DNA of 64,000 nucleotides from the NCBI RefSeq assembly GCF_004331645.1, contig NZ_SJSK01000001.1, forward strand, positions 124,001-188,000. Direction: 5' to 3'. The translations under genes were made by a program, and so were the position numbers. Numbering within the stretch: the first letter of the stretch is position 1; each line of letters opens with the position of its first letter. Positions 61,144-64,000 of this stretch are shown piece by piece. The stretch comes from Pedobacter frigiditerrae. GTDB lineage: Bacteria; Bacteroidota; Bacteroidia; Sphingobacteriales; Sphingobacteriaceae. Below the pieces are notes generated by a model. The model saw only the letters and a list, made by a program, of their open reading frames with translations, did not search any database and had not been told where the DNA came from.

Positions 61144-64000
61144 TTATGCATTTGCACCGTGACAATTTTTAAATTTCTTGCCGCTTCCACATGGGCAAGG
61201 TTCGTTACGACCAACGGTTGCTTCTTTACGAATTGGCTGTTGAGGAACTACTTCCCTTGTATCTTCCATCGGCATTGCACTACTGCTAGATTGCTCAAAC
61301 TCTGGCTTAGACATTTGCAATTTGCTTTGTGTACGTTTAGGCGCTTGCACTTCTCTTACATCTTCAGCATCTTGCTGAACTGGAATACCACCTTTATATA
61401 AGAAACTTACTACTTCTTTATTCACCACATTTAACATGCTTTTGAATAAGTTGAAAGCTTCCATTTTATAGATAATTAATGGGTCTTTTTGCTCATAAAC
61501 AGCATTTTGTACAGACTGTTTTAATTCGTCCATTTCACGTAAATGCTCTTTCCAGCTATCGTCAATTAAAGCTAAAATGATTGTTTTTTCGAAGGCTTTA
61601 GTTACCTCACGACCATTGTTATCAATTGCTTTTTGTAAGTTAACAGGAACTTGAATATGTCTAATTCCATCACTAAACGGCACTACGACTTGCTCAATTT
61701 GTTGTCCTCTCTCTGCATAAACTTGTTTTAAAACTTGCATAGACTGATTAATGATCCCTTCAGATTTACGAGCATAAAATGCTGTAACCTCCTCAAATAA
61801 AACATCCGTTAGGGTGTGAATATTTTTAGCGTTAAAGTCATTCTCTGTAATTGAAGTATCTGAAGAGAAATTTTTGATCACTTCTAATTTGAAACCTTCA
61901 TAATTACTTTGCTCCTTGTATTCAGTTACAATATCTTCGGCAACATCAAATACCATATTGTTCATGTCAACATCTAAACGGTCGCCGAACAACGCATTTC
62001 TACGTTTTGCATAAATAACCGTACGTTGCGAGTTCATTACATCATCATACTCTAACAAACGTTTACGAACACCAAAATTGTTCTCTTCTACTTTTTTCTG
62101 AGCACGCTCAATAGAATTGGTAATCATTGAATGTTGAATTACTTCTCCATCTTCGATACCCATTTTAACCATGATATTAGAAATACGCTCTGAACCAAAT
62201 AAACGCATCAGGTTATCTTCTAATGAAACGAAGAACTGTGAAGTTCCTGGGTCACCTTGACGACCCGCACGACCACGTAACTGTCTGTCTACACGACGAG
62301 ATTCATGACGTTCGGTACCTACAATTGCTAAACCACCAGCTTCTTTAACGCCTGGGCCTAATTTGATATCTGTACCACGACCAGCCATGTTTGTTGCTAT
62401 AGTTACCGTTCCTGCCTGACCAGCTTCTGCAACAATATCTGCTTCTTTTTGATGCATTTTAGCATTTAACACATTGTGTTTAATACCACGAAGTTTAAGC
62501 ATACGGCTTAACAATTCAGAAATCTCAACCGATGTTGTACCTACCAAAACTGGGCGCCCAGCTTCTGTTAGTTTTACGATTTCCTCTGCAACTGCATTAT
62601 ATTTTTCGCGAATGGTACGATAAACATAATCTTGCTCATCTTTACGAGCCATTACACGATTGGTAGGAATTTCTACCACATCTAATTTATAAATTGACCA
62701 GAACTCGCCAGCCTCTGTAGTTGCCGTACCCGTCATGCCACAAAGTTTGTGGTACATACGGAAGAAGTTTTGCAAAGTGACAGTTGCATAAGTTTGCGAA
62801 GCATCTTCTACTTTCACATTCTCTTTAGCCTCAATTGCTTGATGCAAACCATCAGAGTAACGACGACCATCCATGATACGGCCAGTCTGCTCATCTACGA
62901 TTTTAATTTTACCTTCATCGATGATATATTCTACATCAATTTCAAATAAAGTGTAAGCTTTTAACAATTGATTTACCGAGTGAATACGTTCTGCTTTAAC
63001 AGAATAATCACGCATCAGGGCATCTTTTTGAGCAATTTTCTCTTCGCTGCTTAAATCAGATTTTTCAATCTCAGCAATTGCTGTACCTACATCTGGCAAG
63101 ATAAAGAAGTTTGCATCTTCGCCCTGTTGGGTAATTAACTCAATACCTTTTTCTGTTAACTCAACTTGGTTGTTTTTTTCATCAATATAGAAGAATAACT
63201 CAGAATCTACCTTAGGCATATTCTTAGATTGGTCTGCCATGTAATGATTTTCTGTTTTCAATAAAGTCTGCCTTACGCTTCCCTCGCTTAAAAACTTAAT
63301 TAAGGCTTTACTTTTTGGTAAACCACGGTGCGCACGTAATAATGCTAAGCCACCTTCACCTTCTTCGGTTCCAGTTTTACCATCATTTATTAATTTTTTC
63401 GCTTCATTTAATGCTGATGAAACAAAGGTTTTTTGGGCATTAACCAAACGCTCAATACGAGGTTTTAATTCGTGAAATTCATGTTGGTCTCCAAAAGGAA
63501 CCGGACCAGAAATAATCAATGGTGTACGAGCATCATCAATTAATACTGAATCGACCTCATCTACCATCGCAAAGTGCAATTTGCGTTGCACCAGTTGATC
63601 TGGTGTTTGAGACATGTTATCACGCAAATAATCGAAACCAAATTCGTTATTTGTACCGTAGGTAATATCGGCTAAATAAGCATCTCTACGTTGTTGCGAA
63701 TTAGGTTCGTGTTTGTCGATACAGTCGACCTTTAAACCATGGAACTCAAACAAAGGTCCGTTCCACTCACTATCACGGCGAGCTAGGTAATCATTTACGG
63801 TTACAATGTGAACCCCTTGACCGGCTAAAGCATTTAAATAAGCAGGTAATGTACTTACCAAGGTTTTGCCCTCTCCAGTTGCCATCTCGGCAATTTTACC
63901 ACTATTTAAAACCATACCACCTATTAACTGCACATCGTAGTGAACCATATTCCAAAGAACTTCTGTTCCAGATGCATCCCATTTGTTAGCCCAAAGCGCT
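61144..64000 (-). CDS. secA: SecA preprotein translocase ATPase (N-terminus outside window)
   Basis: The frame is open to the right edge, so the first one or two hundred residues are missing; 951 residues are visible. Motor motifs: [10 protein letters not shown] (Walker A), [13 protein letters not shown] (Walker B/DEAD type), [13 protein letters not shown] and [13 protein letters not shown] (second motor domain). The preprotein cross-linking domain lies between, with an insertion of about 100 residues ([19 protein letters not shown] onward) typical of Bacteroidota. The C-terminus has the zinc motif [13 protein letters not shown] that binds SecB or ribosomes. It pushes proteins through SecYEG. 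Confidence 0.97.
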   Translation of the reverse strand, partial: ALWANKWDASGTEVLWNMVHYDVQLIGGMVLNSGKIAEMATGEGKTLVSTLPAYLNALAGQGVHIVTVNDYLARRDSEWNGPLFEFHGLKVDCIDKHEPNSQQRRDAYLADITYGTNNEFGFDYLRDNMSQTPDQLVQRKLHFAMVDEVDSVLIDDARTPLIISGPVPFGDQHEFHELKPRIERLVNAQKTFVSSALNEAKKLINDGKTGTEEGEGGLALLRAHRGLPKSKALIKFLSEGSVRQTLLKTENHYMADQSKNMPKVDSELFFYIDEKNNQVELTEKGIELITQQGEDANFFILPDVGTAIAEIEKSDLSSEEKIAQKDALMRDYSVKAERIHSVNQLLKAYTLFEIDVEYIIDEGKIKIVDEQTGRIMDGRRYSDGLHQAIEAKENVKVEDASQTYATVTLQNFFRMYHKLCGMTGTATTEAGEFWSIYKLDVVEIPTNRVMARKDEQDYVYRTIREKYNAVAEEIVKLTEAGRPVLVGTTSVEISELLSRMLKLRGIKHNVLNAKMHQKEADIVAEAGQAGTVTIATNMAGRGTDIKLGPGVKEAGGLAIVGTERHESRRVDRQLRGRAGRQGDPGTSQFFVSLEDNLMRLFGSERISNIMVKMGIEDGEVIQHSMITNSIERAQKKVEENNFGVRKRLLEYDDVMNSQRTVIYAKRRNALFGDRLDVDMNNMVFDVAEDIVTEYKEQSNYEGFKLEVIKNFSSDTSITENDFNAKNIHTLTDVLFEEVTAFYARKSEGIINQSMQVLKQVYAERGQQIEQVVVPFSDGIRHIQVPVNLQKAIDNNGREVTKAFEKTIILALIDDSWKEHLREMDELKQSVQNAVYEQKDPLIIYKMEAFNLFKSMLNVVNKEVVSFLYKGGIPVQQDAEDVREVQAPKRTQSKLQMSKPEFEQSSSSAMPMEDTREVVPQQPIRKEATVGRNEPCPCGSGKKFKNCHGANA

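Noticed and set aside
61132..61401. 89-codon frame opposite the secA C-terminus
   Set aside because: It begins within a few bases of the secA stop region and is antisense to the conserved zinc motif; no features.

Overview
The window looks like chromosomal DNA of a Bacteroidota bacterium, most likely of the Sphingobacteriaceae (Pedobacter-like). This rests on the AT-rich sequence, the alternative complex III plus caa3-type oxidase cluster, the many families typical of the phylum (DUF4286, DUF983, DUF4251, DUF5777, M56-BlaI pair, penicillin acylase, deoxyhypusine synthase-like protein), and candidate promoters matching the Bacteroidota -7 box TAnnTTTG. No database search was possible, so family names come from recognising motifs and gene order. 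I saw no tRNA, rRNA, CRISPR array, prophage or complete insertion sequence. The largest gene-poor stretches are 465-778 and 32996-33510.

Layout. 1-5667 (+): the end of a PfkB sugar kinase, a VWA protein with a MoxR-like ATPase, a membrane metallophosphoesterase and a UbiA-like membrane protein. 5753-10101 (-): a response regulator, a histidine kinase and, first in the unit, an S9-type peptidase that has lost its catalytic Ser and His. 10337-12560 (+): a TPR protein and a DUF4286 protein. 12630-14989 (-): an OmpA-like lipoprotein, DUF2461, DUF983 and a small membrane protein.

15120-31710 (-) is the respiratory core, read from right to left: actA-F (alternative complex III), coxB-coxA, then beyond a strong internal terminator ctaA (heme A synthase), ctaB (heme O synthase), two subunit III-type proteins, a subunit IV-like protein, a Sco-like protein without any cysteine, and DUF420. 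Together they move electrons from menaquinol through cytochrome c domains to oxygen and make the heme A the oxidase needs.

32015-47794: a deoxyhypusine synthase-like enzyme, an outer-membrane barrel protein, a penicillin acylase family hydrolase, a BlaI repressor with an M56 membrane protease fused to a cell-wall amidase, a methyltransferase and a transglutaminase-like protein on opposite strands, an esterase, peptide release factor 2 with a canonical programmed frameshift, an M20 peptidase, a DUF937-like protein and glucose-6-phosphate isomerase.

48028-52441 (+): an ECF sigma factor followed by an unusual anti-sigma-like protein fused to a beta-barrel domain, YceI, a DUF5777 barrel, a Rieske lipoprotein and, after a terminator, a DUF4251 protein. 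52445-64000 (-): glutaminyl cyclase, YraN nuclease-like protein, DNA primase, an SGNH hydrolase, a beta-lactamase-like hydrolase, an uncharacterised secreted protein, an M20 amidohydrolase, a SPOR protein and SecA, cut by the window end.

The intergenic DNA is rich in short palindromic elements of several families. The most striking pair (41781-41945) are hairpins with GNRA-type loops, a conserved A-A mismatch and compensatory base changes.
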